DNA of 39,710 nt from Deltaproteobacteria bacterium (GCA_019309115.1 JAFDGW010000025.1:1-39710); one strand, 5' to 3'; positions 7,790 through 17,769 are shown, counted from the first letter of the stretch. Translations and numbers: made by a program. The notes: generated by a model not told the origin, from the sequence alone.

Positions 7790-8060
7790 CTACAAAGCTC
7801 CAGGAACTCTTCCTTTTGCCATACTGTGAACTGCTCCGCCCTTTAAGGACGGAGCTTCTAAGGGAGTTTGATAGGCTATTCCTACCACCTTTTTCTTTGT
7901 TACTCTCGTTTCCTCGTCGCAGGGCTCGGTAACGGGAGTGTAATTCTCATCTACCAGTTTAACTTCTACTTCTGCTTCCTTTTATCCCCAAAAGACTTTT
8001 CAAGATGCTTACGCACCTCCGGGCTTTCACCCCCTCCCCTATACGAAGGGGGTTCTCTCG
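7790..8060 (-). pseudogene. Possible second IS605/TnpB 3' remnant
   Basis: The stretch between livK and the acyl-CoA ligase has no intact gene. On the minus strand two frames read like a decayed protein tail: VRKHLEKSFGDKRKQK, then after a shift EVKLVDENYTPVTEPCDEE and KKVVGIAYQTPLEAPSLKGG, ending at 7790. LEAPSLKGG resembles the tail of TnpB-type proteins. The hairpin CTCCG...CGGAG (7834-7854) with the adjoining terminus matches the right-end-like sequence at 1091-1107. No zinc ribbon or RuvC motif remains, so this is a tentative call. The plus-strand open frame across the same bases shows no protein-like features. Confidence 0.4.
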
Positions 8061-8106
8061 CCCACAGACGAAGGGTGGCAATTAAAGTAAATCATTGTCG
8101 CAGAGA

Positions 8107-9798
8107 CTACAATACATTACTTGTCCTGGCTTTTTTCAATTCCTCTGCTTTGAGTTCCTTTCTCAAAATCTTTCCAACTGTGCTCTTTGGCAGGTCATCT
8201 CTGATTTCAACAAGTTTTGGAACTTTGTATGCCGCAAGCTTCTTTTTGCAGAAAGAAATTATTTCATCTTCCTTCAGCGTTTCTCCAGGTTTTGGCGAAA
8301 CAAAAACTTTTACAATTTCACCCCTGTACGGATCAGGAACTCCAATGGCCACCGCATCTAACACTTTCGGATGTTCATAGAGGACTTCCTCAACCTCACG
8401 AGGATATACACTATAACCTCCGGTGATAATCATGTCCTTCTTTCGATCCACAATGTAGGTGTAGCCATCTTCATCTATGCGGGCTATATCACCCGTATAA
8501 AGCCAGCCGTCCCTTAGTGTTTCAGCGGTTTCCTTTGGGCGATTCCAGTATCCCAGCATAACTTGAGGACCGCGAACAACGAGTTCACCTTCTTTTCCCA
8601 CTTCTACTTCCTTGGTGCCGTTCTCTAGATCTACAATTTTGCATTCAGTATCGGGAAGCGGTATTCCAACAGAACCAGCCTTCTTCAAACCATAAAGCGG
8701 GTTGCAGTGAGTAACAGGGCTGGATTCAGTAAGCCCAAATCCTTCTACAATAACACTTCCCGTCATTTTCTCGAATTTCTCTAAAATTTCTACAGGCATA
8801 GGAGCAGAACCGGTAACGCAGAACTTGATAGATGACAGATCAAACTTTGCTATTTTCGGATGATTCACTATGGCCACAAACATAGTGGGAACACCGGGGA
8901 AAAGGGTCGGACGGAAGCGGGAAACAAGCTTTAAAAATTCGTTAATTTCGAATCGAGGAATTAAAAGAACGCAGCTTCCCGTATAAAGAGCCAAGTTCAT
9001 GCACGTGGTCATGCCAAAAACATGGAAAAGCGGTAGGATCCCTACTAGTCGTTCCCTACCCCACTCAAGCCCCGGAAACCACGCCGTAATCTGAACTACA
9101 TTGGCGAGGATGTTCCTGTGGGACAGCATAACCCCCTTGGCAACACCGGTCGTCCCACCTGTGTACTGAAGCAAAGCTATATCGTCCAAAGCGGCCGAAC
9201 ACGGTCTCTTCGTGGGCACTGTGCTGTCAATCAGCTTCTTGAAAGGCAAAACATGATCATCATAAGGAACAGCCGTAAAAAGTTTTTGCTTTCTTGCTTT
9301 TAAGGGATACAAAGCCGCCAGATGAAGTGGAAGAGCATCTTTGAGGCTTGTAACCACAACGTGTTCAATACTCGTCTTTTCCAGCACAGACTGAACCCGC
9401 GGGAAGAGATGATCTAGAACAACTGCTACTTTTACACCAGCATCATTCCATTGATACTCTATTTCCCGCTCCACATACATGGGATTGGTGTTTACAACTA
9501 TGCCGCCCAGCCATAGAATGGCATAGTAGGCAATAACATTCTGAGGGCAGTTGGGGAGCATGATCGCCACTCGATCGCCCTGTTTAATACCAAGACGGGA
9601 AAGGGCTTCGGCAAATCTTGAAATCCTCCGCCAGAGATCACCATGGGTCAAAACACTGCCGTAGAACTCAATAGCTGGCCTGTGCGCCCATTTATCTAGA
9701 TTTTTTTTGAAGATCACTGGCAATGGTTCATTGGGGTATTCAGCATGACGAGGAACCAGCGAGTTATAGTGCTTCAACCACAATTCTTCCAAATTCAT
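8107..9798 (-). CDS. Long-chain-fatty-acid--CoA ligase (FadD-like, ANL superfamily)
   Basis: This 563-residue AMP-forming acyl-CoA synthetase converts a carboxylic acid, ATP and CoA to acyl-CoA, AMP and PPi. The P-loop-like motif is YTGGTTGVAKG (212-222), followed by the A5 motif GFGLTESSPVTH, the A7 motif YTGDIARIDEDGY, A8 DRKKDMIITGGYSVYPREVE and the C-terminal catalytic lysine region LPKSTVGKILRKEL. The length and the NTNPMYVEREIEYQ linker fit the medium/long-chain FadD group. It has no membrane segment. It lies upstream of the liv system in the same orientation but is separated by the IS remnant. etfA, upstream, ends at its own terminator. True chain-length preference is not visible from sequence. 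Aromatic or branched acids are possible. Confidence 0.9.
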   Translation of the reverse strand: MNLEELWLKHYNSLVPRHAEYPNEPLPVIFKKNLDKWAHRPAIEFYGSVLTHGDLWRRISRFAEALSRLGIKQGDRVAIMLPNCPQNVIAYYAILWLGGIVVNTNPMYVEREIEYQWNDAGVKVAVVLDHLFPRVQSVLEKTSIEHVVVTSLKDALPLHLAALYPLKARKQKLFTAVPYDDHVLPFKKLIDSTVPTKRPCSAALDDIALLQYTGGTTGVAKGVMLSHRNILANVVQITAWFPGLEWGRERLVGILPLFHVFGMTTCMNLALYTGSCVLLIPRFEINEFLKLVSRFRPTLFPGVPTMFVAIVNHPKIAKFDLSSIKFCVTGSAPMPVEILEKFEKMTGSVIVEGFGLTESSPVTHCNPLYGLKKAGSVGIPLPDTECKIVDLENGTKEVEVGKEGELVVRGPQVMLGYWNRPKETAETLRDGWLYTGDIARIDEDGYTYIVDRKKDMIITGGYSVYPREVEEVLYEHPKVLDAVAIGVPDPYRGEIVKVFVSPKPGETLKEDEIISFCKKKLAAYKVPKLVEIRDDLPKSTVGKILRKELKAEELKKARTSNVL

Positions 9799-9855
9799 TA
9801 AGAGGAACCTTCCGACACGTTCCCACCCTCAATGATTACAACACAAAATAACAAA

Positions 9856-9876
9856 GGCTCCGGGAAACCCGGAGCC
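9856..9876 (-). terminator. Intrinsic terminator after etfA
   Basis: GGCTCCGGG (9856-9864), loop AAA and CCCGGAGCC (9868-9876) form a perfect 9-bp stem. On the minus strand it is followed by TTTGTTATTTTGTG. It closes the etfBA transcript and separates it from the acyl-CoA ligase. Confidence 0.85.
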
Positions 9877-9894
9877 CATAATTGATGAAACAGC

Positions 9895-10881
9895 TTATTC
9901 AGAACTCTTCAGCCTGCGCACTTCTTCGGTAAACACGGGAATAAATTTGAACAAATCTTCCACCACACCGTAATCAGCTTTGCTAAAAATGGGGGCATCG
10001 GGATCCTTGTTCACAGCCACAATATATTTGGATGATCCCATGCCGGCAAGGTGCTGAATTGCACCGGAAATTCCAACAGCGATATACAGATTAGGCGTTA
10101 CCACCTTACCCGTTTGACCGACCTGATCCGAATGAGGCCTCCAGCCAGCGTCAACGGCCGCTCTCGACGCACCAACGGCCGCTCCAAGAAGACCAGCAAG
10201 CTCTTCCAGCATCGCAAAGTTTTCTGGACCTTTCATGCCTCGACCACCAGACACAATAATATCCGCTTCGGTCAGCTCGATCTTGCCAGAAGTGTCCATA
10301 TCGACGGATACCACCTTGGACCTGGCCTCGGGTACCGACACATCTACCTTGACCACTTCTGCCTGCTTGCTTTCATCAGGTTCAAGCATACTCATTACAT
10401 TTGGACGACAGGAAATCATAACCAGGGCACCGTCCGCCCATTCATACCAGCCCAAACACTTACCACCAAAAAGTGGCCTCTTTGCCTTGATCTTACCATC
10501 TTCCACGGAAATTTCCGTGGAATCCTGAGCAAGTCCCGTTTCCAAACGGGCAGCGAGCCTTGCCGAAAGATCCTTACCATTCATAGAGGCAGGCAAAAGC
10601 ACCACCGCCGGATCGCACTGTTGAAGCATTTCCGCAACGGCTGGCACATAAGTCTCAGCAATGTAATGCTCAAAAGCCGGATCATCAGCAACCAGAACCT
10701 TCTCAACACCATACTTGGCAAGTTCCTGTACTTTGTCAGAAACGCCAGACCCTATTGCAATTCCGTAAAGTTTCAAGCCAAGAGTATCGGCGATACGACG
10801 CCCTTCACTGGCAATTTCATAGGATACCTTCCGAAAAGCTCCATCTCGGTATTCAGCAACTATGCATACGGACTCAGCCAT
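9895..10881 (-). CDS. etfA: Electron transfer flavoprotein alpha subunit
   Basis: This is the FAD-binding large subunit of ETF (328 residues), which takes electrons from acyl-CoA dehydrogenases to a membrane or cytoplasmic acceptor. The C-terminal FAD domain is well conserved: SGGRGMKGPENFAMLEELA, GASRAAVDAGWRPHSDQVGQ, TGKVVTPNLYIAVGISGAIQ and the final AVNKDPDAPIFSKADYGVV. The N-terminal domain is the usual nucleotide-binding fold. It follows etfB by 33 bases and ends with a terminator. There is no ferredoxin-like N-terminal extension, so it is the simple type. Confidence 0.95.
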   Translation of the reverse strand: MAESVCIVAEYRDGAFRKVSYEIASEGRRIADTLGLKLYGIAIGSGVSDKVQELAKYGVEKVLVADDPAFEHYIAETYVPAVAEMLQQCDPAVVLLPASMNGKDLSARLAARLETGLAQDSTEISVEDGKIKAKRPLFGGKCLGWYEWADGALVMISCRPNVMSMLEPDESKQAEVVKVDVSVPEARSKVVSVDMDTSGKIELTEADIIVSGGRGMKGPENFAMLEELAGLLGAAVGASRAAVDAGWRPHSDQVGQTGKVVTPNLYIAVGISGAIQHLAGMGSSKYIVAVNKDPDAPIFSKADYGVVEDLFKFIPVFTEEVRRLKSSE

Positions 10882-10914
10882 TGCTTTCTCCTCATCCTCC
10901 CAAATTCTTTTAAT

Positions 10915-11712
10915 TTAAATAACCTTAGCTTCCTCACGCAGCGCCCTGACGAGTTCCTTAGCTTTACCCTCTGTGTCGAGATCACCGTTTATGATCCGAC
11001 CGGGCTTACGCTCCGGTGGCATCTCCAAAGAAACAAGTCTGATTTTGGCTGCTCCCGATCCACATTCTTCTGGGTTGAGCCCCAGATCGGCCAGTTTTTT
11101 CACGTCCAGAGGTTTCTTTCTAGCCTTCATAATGCCTGGAAGGCTTGCGTACCGAGGATTCCAGACGGCATGAGAACCACCCATGGTGACCACTGCCGGA
11201 AGAGAAGATTCAACCACCATCTTACCACCCTCAACAGGCCGCTCTATTTTCACAGTGGTCCCGTCACATTCTAGGCTAACGGCAAGAGGAAGATGTGGCC
11301 AACCAAGTAGCTCTGCCACCATCGGGCCTCGTTGATTGTGATCATAATCAACCGCCCTGTGGCCACAAAGGACAATGTCCGGATTCAATTCTTGAACGGC
11401 CGCAGCAAGAACCTTAGCAATGCCAAGGCTGTCGCTTTCTTCTAAGGCTTCGTCGTCTATGAGCATTCCCTTATCAGCTCCCATCGCCAGAGCTGTTCTG
11501 ATGGACTCGACCACCCTCTGCGGCCCCCAGCTTACAATGGTAACCGTCCCTCCATGCTGTTCCTTCAGCCTCAGAGCCGCCTCAACGGCGAATTCATCAT
11601 AAGGATTGATAATCCATTTGATGTCCTGGGTCTCAATGGACCTTCCATCTCCAGCAATCCGAATAACCGATTCAGTGTCCGGTGTTTGTTTGAGCAACAC
11701 CACAATGTTCAC
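10915..11712 (-). CDS. etfB: Electron transfer flavoprotein beta subunit
   Basis: This is the small ETF subunit (265 residues from GTG 11712). The GTG start is chosen because AAGGAGG lies 7 bases upstream and the protein then begins VNIVVLLKQTPDTES, the usual EtfB N terminus. The frame open to 11751 would add a 13-residue tail lacking support. The AMP/FAD-binding features LGMADKGMLIDD-like (AMGADKGMLIDDEAL) and CGHRAVDYDHNQRGPMVAELLGWP are present. Paired with etfA it forms the heterodimer. Whether it serves ordinary beta-oxidation or electron bifurcation cannot be told from the subunit alone. Confidence 0.94.
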   Translation of the reverse strand: MNIVVLLKQTPDTESVIRIAGDGRSIETQDIKWIINPYDEFAVEAALRLKEQHGGTVTIVSWGPQRVVESIRTALAMGADKGMLIDDEALEESDSLGIAKVLAAAVQELNPDIVLCGHRAVDYDHNQRGPMVAELLGWPHLPLAVSLECDGTTVKIERPVEGGKMVVESSLPAVVTMGGSHAVWNPRYASLPGIMKARKKPLDVKKLADLGLNPEECGSGAAKIRLVSLEMPPERKPGRIINGDLDTEGKAKELVRALREEAKVI

Positions 11713-11913
11713 GTCCCGTCCTCCTTGACTTTGATTTTTTTGACCATCCACTCCAATTGCAAGTCTCTTACACTAAGGCAAATTTTTATTTGCATTGCAA
11801 GAATTTTCATTATCACAAATTTCTTGAATGGGCATTCATTTACGACGTAGCAAAAAATTTGTGGAATTCAACAAAAAACCGGTTGGAAATTTACATATGG
11901 TTTGGCGAGAAAA

Positions 11914-13803
11914 TCAACAGAACAATTCTTCTGCCTCATTAACTGACCGATAACGTTTTACGTAAACCATCAGAATTGATAACGCAGCTGGTGTAATGCC
12001 GGGAATGCGTGAAGCTTGCCCAAGTGAGTGAGGCCTTATGTTCTTTAGCTTTTCCCGAAGTTCGTTGGAAAGGCCCGGCACATCATCATAAGAAAAATCA
12101 TCAGGTATTTTTACCCTCTCGAGATGTTTGAACTTCTTAACTTCTGCCTCCTGCCTGGCAATGTAACCTTCGTACTTGCACATAATTTCCACCTGCTCCT
12201 TCACTCGATCAGGAAGAGGAACGGGCGGAGGAAAAAGTGATTCCACGTCTGCGTAAGTTATTTCAGGACGCTTCAAAAGTTTCGCCAAACTCGTGGGCTC
12301 TCCAAGGGGAGCGGAAGACTTTAAAGAAAGGAAATCGTTTATTTTTTTCGTCGGGCGGAGCACCGTACTTTTCAAACGCTTCATCTCAGCTTCAATGGCT
12401 CGCTTTCGCTCAAGCAATTCGCGATAAGTATCTCTGTCGTGAAGTCCCAGTTCATACCCCTTTTCCAGAAGGCGCAAATCGGCATTGTCTTCCCGAAGAA
12501 GCAATCGATACTCGGCACGGGACGTAAACATACGGTACGGCTCATTAGTTCCCCTGGTAACAAGATCATCAACAAGAACGGCCATATAGGCTTCGGACCT
12601 ATCTAGAATGAACGGCGGTCTTCCCTGAACTTTCAAAGCAGCATTTATGCCTGCCCATAGCCCCTGAGCTGCAGCTTCTTCATAACCTGACGTCCCGTTT
12701 ATTTGTCCAGCCAGATAAAGCCCTCTAACCAGTTTTGTTTCAAGGGTCGGCGTCAACTGAGTCGGCTGAACGAAATCGTACTCAATTGCATAGGCCGACC
12801 TCATAACCTCGGCTTCTTCAAGACCAGGAATAGAATGGATTATCTTGAGCTGAACTTCGTAAGGAAGAGAATTACCCGTCCCGCTGGCATAAATTTCCTC
12901 AGTGTCTAGCCCTTCCGGTTCCAGAATAATCTGGTGGAACTCCTTATGAGGAAACTTCATAACTTTATCTTCCAGAGACGGACAGTATCGGGCTGAAACA
13001 CCCGTGATAGTACCGTTGTAAAGGGGAGAGAAATGTATGTTTTCCCTTACAATTCGATGCGTTTCCTGTGTTGTTCTTCCGATAAAGCAAGAAACTTGTG
13101 GCAGATCAATGCGTTCGGTAAAAAGAGAAAAAGGACGTGGATTCTCGTCGCCTTTCTGTTCGTCAAAACGAGAAAAGTCTATGCTTTTCCGGTGGATCCG
13201 TGCTGGAGTCCCGGTCTTCATCCTCCCCAGCTGAAAACCCAACTCAATCAGTTGATCGGCAAGGCGATTAGAAGGGAACTCACCAGCCCGGCCTGCAGGG
13301 ATTTGCTTCGGCCCTATATGTATCAGGCCGTGAAGAAATGTACCGGTAGCAAGCACCACCGCCGAAGCAGAGTAAAAATTTCCTATCTCATCCACCACCC
13401 CAACAACTTGACCATCTTCTACCACAAGCTCTTCCACCAGAGCCTGCTTGAGATCCAGGTTTTCAGTCTGCTCGATAAGATGCTTCATTAGGGTTCGATA
13501 TCTGACTTTATCGTTTTGTGTGCGTGTTCCCCTAACGGCAGGACCTTTCTTCGTGTTTAAACGTCTAAACTGTATCGCCGTTTTGTCGGTTACCCTTGCC
13601 ATAAAACCACCGAGGGCGTCTATTTCCTTGACCAGATGGCCCTTGGCAATGCCTCCAATAGAAGGAGAACAGGGCATGTGGGCTACTGTATCCAGGAATA
13701 TTGAGAGCAATAGAGTTTTGCATCCCAGTCTAGCCGAAGCCAGAGCAGCTTCGCACCCCGCATGTCCTGCCCCAACGACTATAACATCATAATTGAACGC
13801 CAT
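11914..13803 (-). CDS. mnmG: tRNA uridine-34 5-carboxymethylaminomethyl modification enzyme MnmG (GidA)
   Basis: This 629-residue FAD protein, with MnmE, installs the cmnm5 group at U34 of several tRNAs. The FAD-binding motif is [18 protein letters not shown] (10-27). The family signatures [37 protein letters not shown] and [20 protein letters not shown] are intact, and the C-terminal helical MnmE/tRNA-binding domain is complete ([33 protein letters not shown]). The length is normal. Its mnmE partner is not in the window. A GGAGGAGGT ribosome-binding site lies somewhat far (14 bases) upstream. It lies 90 bases after the purine-salvage genes and may share their transcript. Confidence 0.97.
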   Translation of the reverse strand: MAFNYDVIVVGAGHAGCEAALASARLGCKTLLLSIFLDTVAHMPCSPSIGGIAKGHLVKEIDALGGFMARVTDKTAIQFRRLNTKKGPAVRGTRTQNDKVRYRTLMKHLIEQTENLDLKQALVEELVVEDGQVVGVVDEIGNFYSASAVVLATGTFLHGLIHIGPKQIPAGRAGEFPSNRLADQLIELGFQLGRMKTGTPARIHRKSIDFSRFDEQKGDENPRPFSLFTERIDLPQVSCFIGRTTQETHRIVRENIHFSPLYNGTITGVSARYCPSLEDKVMKFPHKEFHQIILEPEGLDTEEIYASGTGNSLPYEVQLKIIHSIPGLEEAEVMRSAYAIEYDFVQPTQLTPTLETKLVRGLYLAGQINGTSGYEEAAAQGLWAGINAALKVQGRPPFILDRSEAYMAVLVDDLVTRGTNEPYRMFTSRAEYRLLLREDNADLRLLEKGYELGLHDRDTYRELLERKRAIEAEMKRLKSTVLRPTKKINDFLSLKSSAPLGEPTSLAKLLKRPEITYADVESLFPPPVPLPDRVKEQVEIMCKYEGYIARQEAEVKKFKHLERVKIPDDFSYDDVPGLSNELREKLKNIRPHSLGQASRIPGITPAALSILMVYVKRYRSVNEAEELFC

Positions 13804-13893
13804 CTCAACAGTGGCTACCTCCTCCCTTCAACATTCTACAACTCATAAGTAAAATCTAATTTCTTTCACAAGGCAATGAACCTATTAAGGTGT

Positions 13894-15207
13894 TCAATTT
13901 TTTGATGCAAAAAGCTTTTTGATAGTTTCCAGGACATTCGAAAGATCAACCGTCGTAAGCTCACCGTTCCTGACGACTTGCCTTCCAGCAACCCAAACAT
14001 GCCGCACATCGGATGCCTTGGCCGAATAAACAATATGAGACACCGGATCATACAGGGGTGTGGCATGGGAAACGGTCACATCCAAAGCAATAAGGTCAGC
14101 ACTTTTGCCCACTTCAATACTCCCAGCGATATCGGATAATCCTAAAACCTTGGCCCCACCAAGGGTTGCCATACGCAAAACTTCGATTGCAGAACAAACG
14201 GTAGGATCCTGCCTGATACCTTTGTGAAGCAAGGCAGCCATTCTCATTTCACCGAACATGTCCAAGTTATTATTACTGGCCGGTCCGTCCGTCCCAAGTC
14301 CACACACAACCCTATGCTGAAGCCACATTGGCAAATCAGCAACACCGGAGGCAAGTTTCATATTACTCTCAGGGCAATGAACCAGCTTTGCATGCTGTTC
14401 TGCAATCAGCTGAATTTCTTTCCTTTCAAGCCACACTCCATGAATGCAAACTGTTTTTTCGCCCAATACTCCTAAATCGTTCAGATACCTTCCTGGCGTT
14501 AATCCATAACGTTTTTCCACTTCTCTAATTTCTTGAATCGTCTCGGCCAGATGAATTTGAAAGATCAGATCATTTTTCACGCAAAATTCATGTGCTTTTC
14601 GTATGGTGTCAGGACTACACGTGTAAGGAGCATGACAAAACACGGCCGGCCTTACGATCTCCGACGAAGGAAACCCCTCAATAAAATCGCTTATCCTCTT
14701 CATCCAACGTTCAGGCTCAGGATTATCAGGAGTTGGGTAATCCAACACCCCTTGTCCTACAACAGCTCGCATTCCAGCGTCTGCCGCTGCCCGTGCAACT
14801 TCTTCCTCATAAAAATAGCCGTCACAAAAGGTGGTGGTGCCACCAAGAAGCATTTCAGCAATGGAAAGCAAAGCTCCTGCGTAAACGCTTTCTCTGTTAA
14901 TCAACTTCGCCTCTGCCGGAAAAATAACCTCATTGAGCCATTTTTGAAGAATCATATCATCGGCCAGCCCCCTGAAAATACTCATGGGAACATGGGTATG
15001 ACTATTCACAAGCCCCGGCATTAGAATGTGTCCGGGCAGGGAAATTATCGACACACCCGGAGCAAATGTGTCTTTGATATCTATGCTGCTACCAACCCAT
15101 ACGATTTTCGAGCCTTTAATGGCGACAGCACCTTTTTCCAAAATGGTATTAGATCCATCACAACAGACAACGTATTCAATATCCGATATTACAAAATCAG
15201 CATTCAT
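13894..15207 (-). CDS. mtaD: MTA/SAH deaminase-family amidohydrolase (copy 1)
   Basis: This 437-residue metal-dependent amidohydrolase is closest in motif layout to 5-methylthioadenosine/S-adenosylhomocysteine deaminases (TrzA/AtzB-like branch). The metal ligands are in HTHVPMSIFRGLADD (H70, H72), with the substrate loop HAPYTCSPDT, a conserved HLAET and the metal aspartate in GLGTDGPASNNNLDMFGEM. The C-terminal composite domain returns with GKSADLIALD. It lies 37 bases after a paralogue and in the same operon as a purine nucleoside phosphorylase, which supports an adenosine-type substrate. The family also includes guanine, chlorohydrolase-like and other deaminases, so the exact substrate is inferred. 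Confidence 0.82.
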   Translation of the reverse strand: MNADFVISDIEYVVCCDGSNTILEKGAVAIKGSKIVWVGSSIDIKDTFAPGVSIISLPGHILMPGLVNSHTHVPMSIFRGLADDMILQKWLNEVIFPAEAKLINRESVYAGALLSIAEMLLGGTTTFCDGYFYEEEVARAAADAGMRAVVGQGVLDYPTPDNPEPERWMKRISDFIEGFPSSEIVRPAVFCHAPYTCSPDTIRKAHEFCVKNDLIFQIHLAETIQEIREVEKRYGLTPGRYLNDLGVLGEKTVCIHGVWLERKEIQLIAEQHAKLVHCPESNMKLASGVADLPMWLQHRVVCGLGTDGPASNNNLDMFGEMRMAALLHKGIRQDPTVCSAIEVLRMATLGGAKVLGLSDIAGSIEVGKSADLIALDVTVSHATPLYDPVSHIVYSAKASDVRHVWVAGRQVVRNGELTTVDLSNVLETIKKLFASKN

Positions 15208-15244
15208 TGCTCATCTATCCTTTCTGCAAAATCGCTTATTTATC

Positions 15245-16567
15245 TCAGCATCTAATTATTTGAGCTGCTATTTTGGATACCTGATGTCTAACCTCGTCTA
15301 GGTCGATGGTGATCAGTTCCCTGTTTCTCAAAACCCACCTGCCGTCTATCATAACATCTCGTACGTCGGAGCCCCTGGCAGTATAAACCATGTGGCTAAC
15401 GGGGTTGTAGCAGGGAATAAGGTGAGGTTTTTCAAGGTCAACAATTATCAGGTCCGCCACACATCCGGATTCGATCATTCCGATGGGCACATCCCAAGCC
15501 ATCCCGAGTGCTTTCCCGGCTTTCCTAGTCGCCATTGCCAGAACATCCGTGGCTGGAAGGACAGTTGGATCGAGCCACACTGCCTTGTGAAGCTTAGCAC
15601 ACGTGTTCATTTCTCCGAACATATCAAGATCATTGTTGCTGGCGCATCCATCAGTCCCAAGCACTACGCGAACGCCGCATCTGAGAAGCTCAGGCACCGG
15701 AGCGATACCGGAACCGAGTTTCAGGTTGCTTTCGGGATTGTGAACCACCGTAACACCGTTGCGGGCAAGCGCAGATATATCCCTTTCGTCCAGTTCGACA
15801 CAATGCGCTGCAATAAGCCTTGGAGACAGCAGGCCCAGGTGGGCCAGGTGTTGAACAGGTCGCCTTCCGTACCGCTTCAAGCATTCCATAACCTCGTCTT
15901 CCGTCTCCGAGAGGTGAACGATCATGGGCACATCGTGTTTTTCTGCTAGATCGAGACATTGCCTTAGAGTATCGGGAGAACAAGTGTAAACGGCGTGAGG
16001 CTCCACAACAGCCCTTATCCTGGGATGATACTTCCATTCCCGTATGAGAGCATCGGTAAAGCCCAATCCATTTTCAAGAGGCCCGTAATTGGGAGATAAA
16101 AAATCGTAAAGCACTTCGCCAATAATGGCTCTCATGCCAGCTTCGTCGGCAGCCCGTGCAACAGCTTGTTCGAATAGATACATGTCGCAAAAACAAGTGG
16201 TACCCGCCATGATCATCTCTGCACAGGCCAGCTTTGTACCCCAATAAACCCACTCTTCCTTTAGCTTCTTTTCGGCAGGGAATATATGTTCCTGCAACCA
16301 CTTCATTAAAGGCATATCGTCAGCAAGCCCTCTGAACAAGGTCATTGCAGCGTGGGTATGACAATTGATCAGTCCGGGCATGATAACGCAACCCGTTGCA
16401 TCAAGGACTTCCTTCGGGCAAAGACGAGCCTCGACAGATGGATCGAAAACCCCAGTTTCAATGATAATACCACCGCGTACGGCTACATACCCAGGTTCCC
16501 ATAGCGACCCATCATCATCTATAGTGAGGACGATACCACCTCTTATCAAGCAGTCCACTCGCTCCAC
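15245..16567 (-). CDS. mtaD: MTA/SAH deaminase-family amidohydrolase (copy 2)
   Basis: This paralogue (440 residues, GTG start at 16567 with GGGGAGTG upstream) shares the same motifs as the adjacent gene. H70 and H72 lie in CHTHAAMTLFRGLADDMPLM, and the protein has HAVYTCSPDTLRQC, HLSETEDEV, HCVELDERD and LGTDGCASNNDLDMFGEMN. The two proteins are clearly related but diverged along their whole length, so they may split MTA, SAH or 5'-deoxyadenosine between them. It starts 13 bases after the phosphorylase gene, so it is probably co-transcribed and coupled. Deamination of MTA would give methylthioinosine, a substrate for the neighbouring enzyme. Confidence 0.83.
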   Translation of the reverse strand: MERVDCLIRGGIVLTIDDDGSLWEPGYVAVRGGIIIETGVFDPSVEARLCPKEVLDATGCVIMPGLINCHTHAAMTLFRGLADDMPLMKWLQEHIFPAEKKLKEEWVYWGTKLACAEMIMAGTTCFCDMYLFEQAVARAADEAGMRAIIGEVLYDFLSPNYGPLENGLGFTDALIREWKYHPRIRAVVEPHAVYTCSPDTLRQCLDLAEKHDVPMIVHLSETEDEVMECLKRYGRRPVQHLAHLGLLSPRLIAAHCVELDERDISALARNGVTVVHNPESNLKLGSGIAPVPELLRCGVRVVLGTDGCASNNDLDMFGEMNTCAKLHKAVWLDPTVLPATDVLAMATRKAGKALGMAWDVPIGMIESGCVADLIIVDLEKPHLIPCYNPVSHMVYTARGSDVRDVMIDGRWVLRNRELITIDLDEVRHQVSKIAAQIIRC

Positions 16568-16580
16568 CTTTCACTCCCCG

Positions 16581-17426
16581 TTATGTTGCATGAATTCTTG
16601 CTACGATACCTGAAAAAAGCTCCATTAACTTCGGGGATGCCCTATCGGCCGTGGCTATAACCTTCTCAAGAGGTACCGGCTCATAACAGTCCGGTCTGTT
16701 AACATTGGATATAACCGACACTGCCAGCACCTCCATGCCCATATGCACAGCCGTTATAACTTCCATAATTGTTGACATGCCCACGGCATCGGCTCCCAAC
16801 ATCCGAAGCATTCTGGTTTCGGCAGCAGTTTCCATGCTGGGTCCCAGCACGCCGACATAAACGCCACGATGTAAAAGAATGCCTTTTTCCCTCGCTACGT
16901 CCAAAGCGATCCGTTGCAGCCTTCTGCTGTATGGTTCAGTCATGTCAGGAAATCTGGGTCCCCAGGCATCAACGTTGGCACCAACGAGCGGATTGCGCCC
17001 TGTAAAGTTTATGTGATCGACAATTAGCATCAAATCAGCGGGTTCAAAGAGGGTATTTAAACCGCCGGCGGCATTGGAAAGAAGCAGAATTTTTACACCC
17101 AGTCCACCCAGAACCCTTATTGGAAAAGCTATTTCCTTTGGTTCATATCCTTCATAAAGATGGAACCTTCCTTTCAAGGCAACAACCGGTACGCCCTCCC
17201 ACTTTCCGAAAATAAGCCTGCCCTCATGGCTTTCAACGGTTGACCTTGGAAAATGGGGAATTTTTTCGTAAGGAACATCGGTAGCATCTTCCAGAGATTC
17301 CGCAACCCGTCCAAGGCCTGTGCCTAGCATTACGGCAATTTTAGCTTTGAAAGACATAAAAGGCTTAAGGAATGCCACCGCATCCTGAACCCTTACGTAT
17401 TCACCGTCGCCGTTCACCATGACCAT
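16581..17426 (-). CDS. punA: Purine nucleoside phosphorylase (trimeric PNP/MTAP family)
   Basis: This enzyme (281 residues; 279 from the alternative ATG at 17420, which has the better-spaced GAGG) cleaves purine nucleosides with phosphate. Seen motifs are MLGTGLGRV (phosphate loop), STVESHEGRLIFGKWEG, LKGRFHLYEGYEP, LSNAAGGLNTLFEPADLMLI, DHINFTGRNPL, the methionine-containing GMSTIMEVITAVHMGMEVL and SVISNVN. The asparagine in the last motif is what 6-oxopurine-specific PNPs have; MTA phosphorylases carry aspartate. With two deaminases downstream, the likely job is inosine or methylthioinosine phosphorolysis. It is the first gene of this operon. Confidence 0.9.
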   Translation of the reverse strand: MVMVNGDGEYVRVQDAVAFLKPFMSFKAKIAVMLGTGLGRVAESLEDATDVPYEKIPHFPRSTVESHEGRLIFGKWEGVPVVALKGRFHLYEGYEPKEIAFPIRVLGGLGVKILLLSNAAGGLNTLFEPADLMLIVDHINFTGRNPLVGANVDAWGPRFPDMTEPYSRRLQRIALDVAREKGILLHRGVYVGVLGPSMETAAETRMLRMLGADAVGMSTIMEVITAVHMGMEVLAVSVISNVNRPDCYEPVPLEKVIATADRASPKLMELFSGIVARIHAT

Positions 17427-17671
17427 CCTCGCTCTGACATTACCTCACCTAATAACCGCAAAAAGCTTTATTTCTATTTACCACAATCAATTCCATCCTT
17501 TCAAACCATGAGAACGCGGAAACAGAACCGACAATCGATGACAACAATTTGATGGCCGAAAAGATGTGCGGTACAGTCCAATTCAGTACACTGGGTCGTA
17601 TATTATACAGTGAGCATAATGTGCGTTATTTCAATAAGTTATAGCTCATTTTCAAAAAACGTGAGTCCAAT

Positions 17672-17688
17672 ATTGAACACAATTCAAT
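17672..17688. promoter_or_regulatory. Inverted repeat, possible activator site upstream of the sigma-54 promoter
   Basis: ATTGAA (17672-17677) and TTCAAT (17683-17688) form a perfect inverted repeat with a 5-base spacer. It lies about 80-100 bases upstream of the -24 element, where enhancer-binding proteins of sigma-54 promoters usually sit. Otherwise the 530-base divergent gap 17427-17956 is AT-rich and holds no gene I can support. Confidence 0.3.
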
Positions 17689-17769
17689 TTGCGAAAATAT
17701 TCTCTAATAAAATCCAAAATATTGTCAAACGGCTGTGCTCGTGAGGAATAAAGGCTAATTTTTCCTAAA

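Noticed and set aside
7868-8380. 170-codon plus-strand open frame between livK and the acyl-CoA ligase
   Set aside because: It overlaps the antisense of the ligase 3' end and the IS-like remnant and has no recognisable features.
10051-11274. 407-codon open frame on the plus strand across the etfA/etfB genes
   Set aside because: It is antisense to two well-supported ETF genes, has no domain features and spans their intergenic gap.
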